DNA from: Apostichopus japonicus | Taxonomy: Eukaryota; Echinodermata; Holothuroidea; Aspidochirotida; Stichopodidae | Direction of reading: 5' to 3' | Length of the DNA stretch: 64,000 nucleotides | Assembly (NCBI RefSeq): GCF_037975245.1 | Contig: NC_092569.1 | Location: 10,585,001-10,649,000 of the forward strand | Part shown: positions 30,701-42,400 of the stretch, in pieces | How the letters are laid out: each line of letters begins with the position of its first letter | Position numbering within the stretch: position 1 is the first letter of the stretch | Notes under the pieces: generated by a model | Databases searched by the model: none | The model's input: the letters and a program-made list of their open reading frames with translations, nothing else | Told to the model about the DNA's origin: nothing | Program-made: the position numbers and the translations under genes

Positions 30701-32399
30701 TAAGAAGAATAGAAAAAGCAAGATGACATATTTACATCATTAATGGTTAACCGTGACCGATAAATTGTTGACATATTCATCACGTTGAGAGATATCTGGA
30801 AGCAGAAATAGACCGTTTAGTAGATAGTACAAAGTATGTCATTAGATAGCCAGATGAGCAGCGCACGACATTTCCAAAAACACGAAATGTGTAACACGCG
30901 ACACCGTGTTGTGACAGCACATGTATGAATATATAACAGCACAATAAGATGCGTGTTATTCAAGAATATGACTTTACAGAGAAAATTTGAACCGTTTGTT
31001 CCGTTTGTTTTTTTATTAATTTTTCTTCGTGTACAACTTAAAGGTTGCTGTAGACTACCATGACACTACACATGCACAACAGATATTTCCCATGATGCAA
31101 CAGATATTTATACTTCTAATCAATTCGAGATATCTCTAACGTTCCTGTAGAAACTGTGAAAATATGACTGAGTTTAGGAGATAAGAAAATTTTATTAATA
31201 TTCCAGAATAAAAAATTAATAAAGTAAGAAGATATAGATGACTAATCTACGTAACTCATGGCAGTGACGTGGTCAAGGGTGGCTCTGCCATATTATGGGC
31301 AGACGCCATGTTTTTTTTTTCGTATTCTATTTTTTTCTATCGTTCTCTCTCAATATCTCTTTCATATTGTAGACTATACGTAAACGTACTTTAACGCACT
31401 GTACTACAGTTTACATGGCAGTTTAATGTGAAGCTGTGTTGATCTCAGTCAATCTGTGATTTAACTTGAGATAAACTATCTTGATCAATTACATTTTAAC
31501 ATGATTTGCTTTTTAAAAACAAACAAACGAGTATTTTATAGGGCATAATTAATAGAAGAACAAAGATATAGAACTGCACCATGGGAAATTGATTATTCTT
31601 ACTTATGACGTCACTTTCTCATAAATAATTGTTTCTTCTCATAGTTCCTTGTTATACGTTGTTTGGTACCATCTAACTTCAACACGGAGTAAACAGCGTA
31701 GTTACAACTCAAGTGATTCTCCCCCCTGGTTTCCCCCACCCCCCCCTTATCTCCGAGGATGAGGCAAGGTATTTTTTTTTTTGTATCATCCATAACTGTC
31801 GCATAACTAACCCATCTCATTACCAGACCCGAAAACATAACGGCGGGAACTCCTTTCCACGTGAAAATACAAAATGTTTTCAGAGCCAATGATATACGAG
31901 AAACGTATTTAACTTTATAGCTGTTGATCATACATGACGAGTCGAATTTCATGTTTATTTTATATGATGTTCTAGTCTGACCAGAAATAGATGTCCATAA
32001 AGGCTATACCAGAAATGCTAAGCCAGTCGATTACATGGATAATGTACACGGGAGTGATTTTTAATTCGTGACTCTAATGTTAACCTTCTCGAAAGTATTA
32101 AATATTCATTTTGTGTTGACGATTATCTAAAAAATGAGGAAATGACGTCATAAGGAAAAATAATCACACTTTTGTCAAGATTTTTGATACCCGATTAAAT
32201 TCCAGTGAAAGAAAGAACAAAATACCAATGATTAAAAAGTATTTAAAACAAAAACAAAAACAAACAAAGAGAATATTAATTTTGATAGATTATGCAACAA
32301 TATCTACAGCGACGTTTCTAAACTACAATAAGGTATGAATACATACAGCCCCTTACCGCAGGTTCAATGTTGTAACAGCACACATTCGCGGTGCGTAGG

Positions 32400-32445
32400 A
32401 ATCCTTTCCTTTCTTTCCTTGTTAAGGAAAGAAAAGAAAGAGATT
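32400..32445. repeat. Polypyrimidine/polypurine hairpin
   Basis: The T/C-rich arm ending in TTCTTTCCTT, loop GTT, then AAGGAAAGAA form an inverted repeat of about 20 bp with 11 perfect central pairs. It may extrude as a cruciform or be an intrastrand hairpin in RNA. Confidence 0.7.
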
Positions 32446-34236
32446 CCACGTGAAGTAATTAATGAATAAATAGAAGGAAAATCAAAATTGAGATAATGAG
32501 AATTTGAAGATAGAATAATAGAAGATGAAGTTATTCATGGTTACATTCAAAAATGATGTAATTACGTATTATAATGAAAAACGTTTATATTCATTCTTCA
32601 AAATAATGTTCTCTTTTTACTACGCTTTTTTCATTTTTTTTTTTTTTTTTTTTGTGATTTGTTTTGTTATTATTTCACTTAACTTTACCATATATTTACA
32701 TGTTACTTAATTTTAATTAACGCATTCCATGTTTGACTCGCGTAACTACCATATGTGCTTTGCAAGAAAAGGAGTATTTGCATTTTCGATCCCATATGTT
32801 TCTATATACTGGGGAACTGTATGTAAACTTCGAAGTCCAGTCGTTTTCAATTGTTGAACTTGTTATTCAAATTGTTGCCCTAACCATCTAACCTAACGTT
32901 ATAGCTCAGTTAGACTGGTACAGTTTTGGCGATCTTTGAGTTAGATAATCCATTATCATAAAATGGCATCACTCAAATTTCGGTTTGGAGATGGCAATTT
33001 CAGTAAATAGCCTAGCCGATGTATATATTATTATTGATTATCGAAATATTTGTGTTCGATTTTTTCGGGATGAAAATAAATCACAACTACTTTTTTCACA
33101 TCTGGTGTGAGTGCAATAAGCTACAATGTATGCTACTGGTGTATGGAATGTTTATATATCTTAATGCACCTACCATGGAGTCAGTTACCACAGGTAGACA
33201 TAATTACAAGGAATAAAATGGAATAAAAATATTATTAATGATTGCACATCTCCCGGCCCTCTCTGTCCGTTTTTACGTAGACTTTCGAGAAAATACTTAC
33301 AAAATACAAAGAAAACATATTTAATTTTAGACTTCACGAGTTACAGACAAGTAAATAAATTACACAATTAACACGTAAAACTATATATATATATACATAT
33401 ATAGTTATTGCACAAATTCCGAAATAGTAAAGATGAAGAAAATTCTAATCTACTTTAAGATTGTCCAAGATTGGCATTCGCGTCATTCCTCTGGTACAAG
33501 TTGCAATTATGCAGGCATCAACACAAAATGAATATTCATGATTCATCTCGCCGTAAGTTAAATGATTATATGACCGGATAATGGCAATACTCGATAACAA
33601 ACCGGCCAAACAAAACACTATAGTAAGTAGCTCATTCATAAGAGACGTGTGTATTCTCTCTTCTTTCAACAGTGAGAAGGTACTTTCTCGCGGAACTGGT
33701 TCTTTCCGTATTGTGGTATAATGATGTCAACGATTTCCGAGATTTGCCTAACAACCATGACGGTGACGTAAAGGCACAGCGAAATCATGAATATTCATTT
33801 TGTAGGAACACTGCATTAACGAAACTAGCCATTGGAATGAATATAATTTTACTAATAAACTACTTTTTACCACTTATTGATAGAGAAAGAATTATGAGAA
33901 AAGTTTAACCCTTTACTATACACCCTTCTATAAACAACCCCCGTTATGATGTAGGCAGTCATTGATATTCAGGAACATCGATCTTTCAAAATTTCTTTAA
34001 AAAAAGAAGAAAAAAAGTATCGTGCTCAATCAAAATAATAGAAAAGGTGAGTTGGGGTAGTAAGGATTATAACATGCAACTAAAAAGGCAATGTTTCTTT
34101 ACAGTGGTTTTAATTTATGTTTACAATAAGAGTTGTTGTCAGAACATGGTAGGCCATCTTTCGCTGAAAATCATCACTATATATGAATATGTAAAGCTGA
34201 CAACGAGAAGATTTCATTTTAACGTAAAACATGTAT

Positions 34237-34250
34237 GTTGTCATAGCAAC
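34237..34250 (+). promoter_or_regulatory. RFX X-box motif
   Basis: GTTGTCATAGCAAC fits the X-box pattern (two inverted half-sites around AT) bound by RFX factors, which often drive ciliary genes. There is no neighbouring gene model to attach it to. Confidence 0.4.
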
Positions 34251-34771
34251 AGCCAATTATTTAAGCGATTAGTTTTCTCGATTATCATATAATTTTTTTA
34301 AATATTTTGCTTTGAAAGTCAAAAGCATCGTACCAACAGGTATACAGATTTTGTTTTGTTTTTGAGATACCCTATGTGTTATATTATGTTATGTAGGTAC
34401 ATAAAACGTGGGAAATGCAAGTCAGAGACATTTCTTTATTATTTGAGATGACATGAACTGCATTGTTAATGCACGGAATTTCATTTCTGAAAGAATCCGT
34501 CGAAACTGAACAACAAATTTGCGTGTCGTTTACCATGCATTGATTTAATGCATTATTTTTTCTTTTGTTTTACGAGAGATAAGAATACACCGATCTTTCG
34601 ACTAATTATTGCACAGTATAGATGTTTTTTCTTAAGTCATTCAAAGTTACGAAACCTTCGATAGATTACATTTTTCTTTTCCTTTTTTTGTGTGTGTTTT
34701 AATTGATAATATTTCTATTTCTAAACTAATAGTATATATCGTAGACATGATTGCTCGATTAACACGAGGGA

Positions 34772-34811
34772 AGGTCAACCAGAGGTCACCGTTGATAGTA
34801 CAGTGACCTCT
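34772..34811 (+). promoter_or_regulatory. DR5 nuclear-receptor element plus inverted third half-site
   Basis: AGGTCA at 34772-34777 and again at 34783-34788 are separated by exactly five bases (ACCAG), the canonical retinoic-acid-receptor spacing. AGAGGTCAC (34781-34789) is also repeated in inverted form as GTGACCTCT at 34803-34811. Confidence 0.5.
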
Positions 34812-36240
34812 GTGACGCTATACCCGGCAAGATTATAGCTTTCGTATGGTTTTATTGCCCACTGAAATAATCATTCGAAAAAAAACTTGAAGAGGACGCA
34901 TTACATGTGAAATTAAAACAATACTGATATTAACGAGGGAAAGAATTAATAAAGAATTAAACAGGTAAAGTTTTAATAATAATTAAATATGGCAAGATAA
35001 AGCAATCACGCGGTCCGTTGATTAGTTACATTAATTTGACGTTATGCGTTTAATGACTAATATTGCCTTTTAGGGGTTTTTCTTTGTTTACAACGGGCTA
35101 AGGAGAACAATTGAAATTGTATTTTCCCTTTCATGTTTTGTTTTTTACTTATTTCTTTGTATTTTACTTTTGTTGTTGTTAAGAACGAAGTTTGATGATT
35201 TTTTTAAATTGTTGTTTTCTGTTCCCATTTATCCATGTTTAGTACACCTGGTTAAGAAGTGCGTGTTATCTAATATTGGTAAATAGAAGCTAAGAAAATA
35301 TTGCACAAACTGTGTATCTTACAGATTGCTTATGTCCCGAAAAAAATTACAAATAAATAATTAATTAATTAATAAATAAATAAATAAAACGGTCATAATG
35401 ACATCAAAAGCGGTTCTTAAAGCATGGGCTATTCACCCCCCCCCCCCCCCCGCCATCCACTCTCCCATATGCGGCGGTTTCTTGTTGTTAGAATATTTGA
35501 CAGATTTTATGGCGTTATTACGAAGAAAAGTGATGTGGTCGGGCACAACGGCGTAATGGTTAATACTAACCTCCAACCGTAGCACTAGAACCGGCTAATT
35601 AACGTATGTTACTTCAAAATGAAGTATTTCCATCAACATTAAAATTAAATAAAGAGTATAATTGAGATGAAATTCCCTGTTCAATTCAATCAAAACAATA
35701 ACAGAACCTGTCGTAAAGATAAAACGATTAAAACAAAAGAAAGCATAAATGAGAAAGAAAAAAAGAGGAAAAAAATGTTACAGAAAGAAAGTACTGCTTG
35801 TGTAGTAAATATTTACAAAAAGTATATGAGAGAAAAAAAAACCCCAATGAGTTGATTTGCACAAAGAACATGCATTCGTCATTTAGTAAACTTTTGAAAC
35901 AAAAGGAACTAAATGTATAACGAAGCTGTTTGTAATAATAACCTAAAAGAGTCTACCTCCTACCCCACCCCCACCCCTATAGTGTCTCTTTTGACTACGT
36001 TTTACAACGGTTACAGGTCAAAGTCCGTTCTTATGTGGTATGAAAAGCGACTTCTCGGAGAGAGCTCTGAGGTCGTACGCCGGCGACAGCATATGAACTT
36101 GTACGGTTTCTTTTCATCCTTCAATGACGTACGTTTTCTACCTTTTCTTCGATATTTTTTCCTCACCATCCTTATCATTGGCTTCAGGACAATGAACAAA
36201 AGGGACTCGATATCTTTCCCACATCATTTCCATTTGTAAC

Positions 36241-37090
36241 TTAAAGCCACACATTTGGAGACAGACAGAGAGAGGGTGAAATGCGGCAGGCACACCACCG
36301 ACCCTCAGGACGTTACCAGCGGTCGTAGCAGAGCCCGCCTAGTCTTCTTATATGTCTAACCCAAATGGATCCCGTGCCCGTCAATTGTCCAAGCTGCGAC
36401 GTGACGGCGCGTGATACTGTCGCCTGGTCTCTCCCTGTGTCGAATTCGGCGTTCTCGCTCGCCTCTTTGTGAAATGATCACAAAACTGCATAGGTTATCC
36501 CGAATCTCCGTGGACCAATCACAGGCAATCATCGCAGAAACGAAGACAGTATCAATTTTTTCTTTATTTTATTCAATTCCACCGTCTATATCTTTGGAAA
36601 TCCAAGCGCAAGGCTTCAATTCACAAGACCGTGTTTAACCTACCGTTGAGATACAAGTCCCATTGGCGGCGTTCGACAAGCGGACAAAGAGAGCTGCTGG
36701 CATCGTCGTTCAAGTGCGTATAGTTATCGTTGTAACGACAGCTGACGGTCGAATCAGTGACGAAAAGACGGCAACCGACACGTCTCTGAGAGATTTCATT
36801 CCCAGGCTATGCTTTTTGACAGCACATCTGGGGGGCTGGTGTAGATTTTACCCTCCTCCGGAGGCGTTAAACAAAGAGTTGTCCATGCACAAGTGTCCCC
36901 ATGCACCCAACGCCGGCCATTTGCACGGCGCAGCTGATAGAGTGCGTCGATTGGGTAGCTGCGGTCGCACCAGCTGGAGATATTCCACCGGTAACAAAGA
37001 GGGGTTTGATGGGGTCCTGCAACCGAGCTCACTCCTCCACCTCATTGGTTTGCAGCTCGTATATACCTGCAAAACAAAATGTGGAAAGTG
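36241..37090. other. GC/CpG-rich island, possible promoter or unrecognised exon
   Basis: This interval is visibly richer in GC and CpG than its flanks (for example GCTGCGACGTGACGGCGCGTG at about 36392-36412, shortened here to its position). GGACCAATCAC near 36510 contains a CCAAT box. A 142-codon plus-strand frame (36663-37091) has no ATG at its start and no recognisable domain; frames on the minus strand overlap it. A CpG-rich promoter or 5' exon is the most economical reading. Confidence 0.4.
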
Positions 37091-39881
37091 AATAGATTGA
37101 AGACTTCATATCTAAAGCTAGGCTAGTTTTACCGTCCTCAAAAACAAACAAAAAGTTGCATAATGTTTCGCCTCCAAGTGAAATCCTTATTTTTGGTGAT
37201 ATTTCAAAAATTGTCCCATAATTTTTACATATTGCCAAATTTACAATATAAACGTTGATTTGATATATCTTGCACGTTGCATTTAACAACGATAGTTACA
37301 GGAAATTATCGGCTCCGAAATAAATATGGAATATTCCATATCTGTTGTTTTAAAGTATTATTACTATCACATTAGCCTTATTTTCTTTTCACGATGTTCT
37401 TTGTTCTAAGATCTTTAAAATCGAATACAGACGCGCGTCACTCACACGGCCGATTTATACCCTGTACGTTGAACTGGAATATTTTGTTACTCTCAAGGAC
37501 AAAAAAACTATACACACTGATTGACGGTCGCTTTAGCAAGCAGATTCTAGAAAAGTAGAAAAACGTAACTATTAAATATCCGTTTCCAGAGAGGTTTATA
37601 AATATGTTCCTGGAATAGAACAAAACGATTTTAGTCAAACTTTAGACCGTAATAAACGCCCACTGTATAATATGTATAGACGTATCTATACAAGAAAGCG
37701 TTGTCTTCTAAGTAACGCCGAATTTTGTCCATTTAGTTTTAGTTTTAAGAGGCTTTTTGTTTTGCGTCGCTGCTATGCAACTGCCGCTCGGATATAGATT
37801 CTTGTTATATGCAAGATAATAAGCCACAATATCCATTACCAGCGAAATTATGCGCCTTTGTCTTCAAAATGACTTGGTGATGTGCTAGCGGTTTGAATTT
37901 TAAAATCAAAATTGATTGAGTTCACGTGATTGTCGCGGAACTGCTGCGTTTAAGTTTGATAGTATGTGTGAAATCTTCAGATTGCAACAACAACAAAAAA
38001 GGGTGGGTAGTGAAAAGTGATGTTTAAATTTGAATTGCCGTGTTATCTCGTTGACGAAAAACAACGACATCGCTACCGTAGCTTAGTGTGCACGGTCCAC
38101 AACAAAAAGCGGGTGTCGAATTTACGATAAACTTTTTGTCATCGATAAAGATTATGAGCTGTGACCGAGACGCCAGAAAATTGAGCTAGATTGTATTTAT
38201 TGCCAACTGATTTTAGATATAGCTTTTAGGTTAGTTCTCAAGTTTAACGACAACCAATCAAAATCCAAGGAAAACGTTCTTTGTAAAATACGTTCGACAG
38301 AATGTGTTACCATAGCGGCTGATAGGCTATCTGCAGAAAACTCGACAATGCATTGACAATATATAAGACGGAATAATAACATTCTTGTCCCGTTTTATCT
38401 GATTGGTTGCACTTAGTTCGTACGTCAGTGAGAGGAACAGTTATCAATTAAGCCATTAAATTAATTTATAGCCCGTTATAGTTTATTCTCGATTTTATAA
38501 GAGCCTGCATGTATTTGTGTCGTGTGTTCACTGCAGAGGTGGTCTAAAGTGGAGAGCGCATTTGTGGCTTAATGGGTATATATGAGAATGCAACAAAGTA
38601 CATGATGGTAACACCAACGAAATGGTAATAACATTGCAGCTAATATATATCTATTAATATTTCCTTTGTTTGTCGGAGGGGTGGGAGGAATGGCTGTGAC
38701 GTCATAGGAAAAGAGGAATGTTTTCGGTTGTTTCTTATCTTCGTAACAATGTGTATCCTATAATGAGATATTCCTTAAAGTACGGAAATGCGGCATTCTG
38801 TAATATTTAGGGTCAAAATAACTTGCACAAAGTCGTTTCCCCGACTACTGGTCGCGTATGACGCCCTGCTCAATTTAAATGAACTTTTGTCAAATTTTTG
38901 GAATAATTTCTGATTATCTGTGGAAATCCTGTGGTCCATGGATCTTAGTATTCATCTTAACATTTCCTACCCCGTTCCATTCATTATGTTGTCCCCACCC
39001 TCCTCCCCCAACAAAATAGAATGAAAACATACTGAAAGGTGTAAAACCTTGTTCGGAAGCAAACATGTTTTGTTTTCCCGCTTCGCACACCTTGTACTGT
39101 CTGATTGGCAAATCTGGTGACGTCATCTGCTGATCGATCTTGCGGTTACAAATTATCGCCTTTAATTTGTTTACGCGCTAAATTATGGCTATATACTGTT
39201 GCGTATAATTTTTACCAGTCACTATATGAATTCAAACTTTATTTTTTTTTCTCGTAACTTCATTTGCCTCTTGCTCACTAATAGGAATTATATTTTATAA
39301 TATGTTGAGCAAAAAAAAAATCTTCCCGGGTTCTCCAAATCGAAGACAATGTGTTTTTTTCCTGTGTCCGTTTGACGCAATGTTACCCTTAACCATTTCA
39401 TCTCTACACAACCCGAACCTTGCTTCCGAAATAAAATACCCCAAAAATGACTAATTTATAGGAAAGAAAAAAACATGTTCCACGCCAGCCCCCCTCCCCC
39501 ACCCCACGCCACCACAACCCTAACCCCGACCCGAAACCTTCTTGACGCGGCGGGTCAGTATAAAACCTTACACGAAACTGATATAGGAGTACATCGTGAT
39601 TATGTTGTATACGATGTTAGCGTATACGTAAAGCAATGTTAGATTATTGACAGGTACAATTATGGTCAGGTTTGCTCGCTCGTAAACTGCCTCAAGACAG
39701 TTCATTAGAAATAGCAAACTCATTGCTTGTATTACGGTAAATATATATTTTTTTTTGGCTTTGTCCGTTCACTGCAATCGTAATAAATTGACACATGCTG
39801 CGATAAAATCTGTTTTGTGATATAAAAAAACATAACAATGCGGTACATTGGACTCATTAAGGGCGATGAAATTAAGATACG

Positions 39882-39914
39882 GTTGCCATGGAGATTCTAG
39901 ATCACCATGGTAAC
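39882..39914. promoter_or_regulatory. 33-bp imperfect palindrome of GTTGCC/GGTAAC half-sites
   Basis: GTTGCCATGGAGAT on the left matches GTTACCATGGTGAT read from the right on the other strand, meeting at CTAG. The outer GTT(G/A)CC words are RFX-type half-sites, and CCATGG occurs in both arms. Confidence 0.5.
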
Positions 39915-40237
39915 ATTGCCCTCATAAAAATTATGTAATTTATGTTATATATGGCCTACTGAATGGCAAATAAGATTGACGGTTAATGAGTCCTGCTAAG
40001 TGCTAAAACAAAATAATTAATACTGGCGTCGCGATGTCTGGTATACACGCGAAATTCATAAGTGAAAGGAATAACTGGCACAACTGCGTGAATTTTCTAA
40101 ATTTCTAAAATTAGACTTTTGAAATATTATTTTGATGTATGACATATAAAGGTTTATAATGTGACGCACTAGTCATTCTTTGTGTAACGTTTTTATCATG
40201 TTAGTATTCGTTGCATTGGCAAATAGACTAATAATTA

Positions 40238-40241
<4 letters not shown>

Positions 40242-40296
<55 letters not shown>
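40242..40296. repeat. TA microsatellite
   Basis: Pure (TA)n of about 55 bp. Confidence 0.97.
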
Positions 40297-40298
<2 letters not shown>

Positions 40299-41304
40299 CA
40301 CCCTGTTGTTTATCATGCATAGGCCAGTGTACGACTATATGTAACCAACGCCTAGAAATTGTCTCCAAAGGATACCGGCAAATAAAATCCTGTGGGTTCC
40401 TGCATGCAAGTTACTGTAACCCGACTATTTATAGTTGCCAATGAGATTTCATGATATATATCGTGTTATTTAAAATGTTAGTTCACGCATATTAAATAAG
40501 AATACGAAAATAAATGCCAGCTGTTGTATTCTTTGAAATTCAGAGCGGCATTAGACCCTATGTGAAAAAAACGCAACTGCTTTTCAAAGTCCAAATTTAT
40601 AGCGTCGACAACAGGCAACGTTAGCTATTATACCCACATATCGTATGAGCATATGTTGGTTTCTCACAGCCGCGAATGGTAACATATGGCTGAAGCATAC
40701 GTTTATTGATCTATCTAGTAATTATATGCATAAAAACACGTAGACCTATACGTGTATGTGTGTGTATGTGTGTGAGGGTATAGGTCTGTTTAACGAACAA
40801 CGTATAGACGGTATATACCGATGTGTAAGTATGCGCAAAGTATGTGCATAGCCTATAGCCTATGCATCAAAAGAATAAATGATATCAGGGCGATTTGTTA
40901 TTCATTTTCCACATAGAATGATAAATTTAAAATATACTAAAACAATATAGCGCTCTGACAGTGACGACGAATTAAATGTTCTTTTGGGTGATTTTTTTTA
41001 AAGCAATATAAGTTTCAAATTTTGTTGCAGCAGACAATTGGTTAAGTATTAATGTGTCTTATACTTATATTATAATTTGGATGTTTAATTATTTCCAGTA
41101 CGTAAATAGGGAATGTTTCTTGGTAATTTCGATTTGATTTCAGAAATAGATATCTATAATATTGCCTGTCATTTCAAATTCTGCATATATAGGAAATATA
41201 CCCAACAAATTAAGTTTCGCAATGGCATCTTGCGGAGATTATATACATATATATCCCCTTCGAAAATGACACAAAAGGTGCATGGGCCTACCTTGACGGT
41301 GATG

Positions 41305-42000
41305 TCACGTTTTATAGCTCTCAACATACTCTTGAAGAACAGACGGTATGGGCAAACATTTGCTCTGCTGAACCGATACCAACATATCGGCCACAAGGGC
41401 TCCACAGCGATCTTGTAAACTAATGAAACTTCTCCTCGTTTTAACAAGTCGCATTTCGATTTTAGCTGCGGTAGAAGCTACCATGGGGTACAGATCAGCT
41501 GAGATTTGATCTAATCCCCAAAATGCCACGCCCATGGATTCCCCGTCTTTGTAGTAAGTTAATGTGCCTCTCAACCCGTCGAATAAGATACTGATCAATG
41601 CCGATTTACGGTCAAGAAAAGGGCGGGAATACTCACGTGACGTGCCTTCGTGCCATAGTAGTCCTTTATGCGATAGTCCCATGCTCTCGCTATCCTCGCC
41701 TAACAAGTTGACGAATGAATCGACGTGCAATCTCGCCCTTTTCGTTCCAACTCCAAACATGATGCTGGTGCCATAGAATGGTTGCTGAAGTGATATTTCC
41801 CAATACGAACGACAAGCTCTCGGCAAGGCCTTGGTTCCTCTCACGGCTGCGGTGCCAACTGACCAAGAAGGATGAAATTTAACGTGATCTAGGTTTTGTC
41901 CACTCAGCACGATCTCGTGAGATCTGTCGTTTTCATTCCACGACCAATCGTGAAAACAACCGTCTTGTATAACCTCTGGATCCGCCATCTTGAATATCAT
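41305..42000 (-). CDS. SPSB3: SPSB3-like SPRY domain / SOCS box protein (single exon)
   Basis: SPSB proteins are substrate receptors of Cullin-5 E3 ubiquitin ligases: the SPRY domain binds the substrate and the SOCS box binds Elongin B/C and Cul5; human SPSB3 has been linked to nuclear cGAS turnover. The 231-codon frame shows a SPRY domain (about 40-190) with GTAAVRGTKAL, YWEISL, GTSIMFGVGTKRA, LLGEDSESMGLSHKGLLWH, GTLTYYKDG and LYPMVASTAAK. Next comes a SOCS box with BC-box SLQDRC (194-199) and Cul5-box LPIP (216-219). The GTK-L, YPMVxSTAA and LLG-D-GLS text is specific to the SPSB3 branch. A TAA lies in frame just upstream (42012-42010). ATG at 41988 (AAGATGGCG) has a better context than ATG at 42000. 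It is shorter than human SPSB3 (about 355), lacking the long N-terminus. Met107 replaces the usual Trp. Confidence 0.88.
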   Translation of the reverse strand: MIFKMADPEVIQDGCFHDWSWNENDRSHEIVLSGQNLDHVKFHPSWSVGTAAVRGTKALPRACRSYWEISLQQPFYGTSIMFGVGTKRARLHVDSFVNLLGEDSESMGLSHKGLLWHEGTSREYSRPFLDRKSALISILFDGLRGTLTYYKDGESMGVAFWGLDQISADLYPMVASTAAKIEMRLVKTRRSFISLQDRCGALVADMLVSVQQSKCLPIPSVLQEYVESYKT

Positions 42001-42400
42001 AGAAATAAATTACTCTCACTGTCGTTCTCGATTTTTTTGCTATTTCTTTTTTTGTTTTGGAAGGCTTCAAAGGCAAAGATGAGGCGACGAGACCTTCAGG
42101 TCAATGCTTCTTAAACCGGTGACGTTTCCAGAAAGTATTCTGGACACTCTGACCGGCCATCTCGAGAATAAACCCACCACCCCCTAACTGCGGTAATTTA
42201 TCCCAAAACTACAGAATGCGTCCTTCTTTAAACCGCTATTGATTTCGATTAGACAAACAGGTTGGCATATCTTATCGCTCGTGCCCGGCACGCGAGTGAG
42301 ATAAAAGCGGCCTTCTGATTGGTTGTTCAAGTTGTTCGCTGTGTCAACGTAAAATCTCCTCGTTCAATCTTACTACCTGTACAATATCGAATACATTGTG
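42001..42400 (-). promoter_or_regulatory. SPSB3: Probable promoter / 5' UTR of the SPSB3-like gene
   Basis: On the gene strand a CCAAT box lies at 42322-42318, about 320 bp upstream of the start codon. No acceptor with a good pyrimidine tract is seen close to the ATG, so the coding part appears intronless. Confidence 0.4.

Larger units (their letters stand above)
27776..36240. other. Gene-poor AT-rich DNA
   Basis: No recognisable coding exon. Frames of 60-113 codons occur on both strands but have no domain, no phase-consistent splice partners and low-complexity composition. Notable items inside (hairpin at 32400, X-box at 34237, DR5 at 34772) are listed separately. Several poly-A, poly-T and poly-C runs of 10-20 bases occur. 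Confidence 0.5.
37091..41304. other. Non-coding DNA downstream of the SPSB3-like gene
   Basis: No recognisable exon. It holds a TA microsatellite and a 33-bp palindrome. The first AATAAA on the minus strand that I noticed downstream of the SPSB3-like stop is at 40707-40702, about 600 bp past the stop, a possible polyadenylation signal. Confidence 0.45.

Noticed and set aside
36663-37091. 142-codon plus-strand frame in the GC-rich island
   Set aside because: No ATG at its start, no recognisable domain, overlapping open frames on both strands as expected in GC-rich DNA. Kept only as a possible promoter or exon region.
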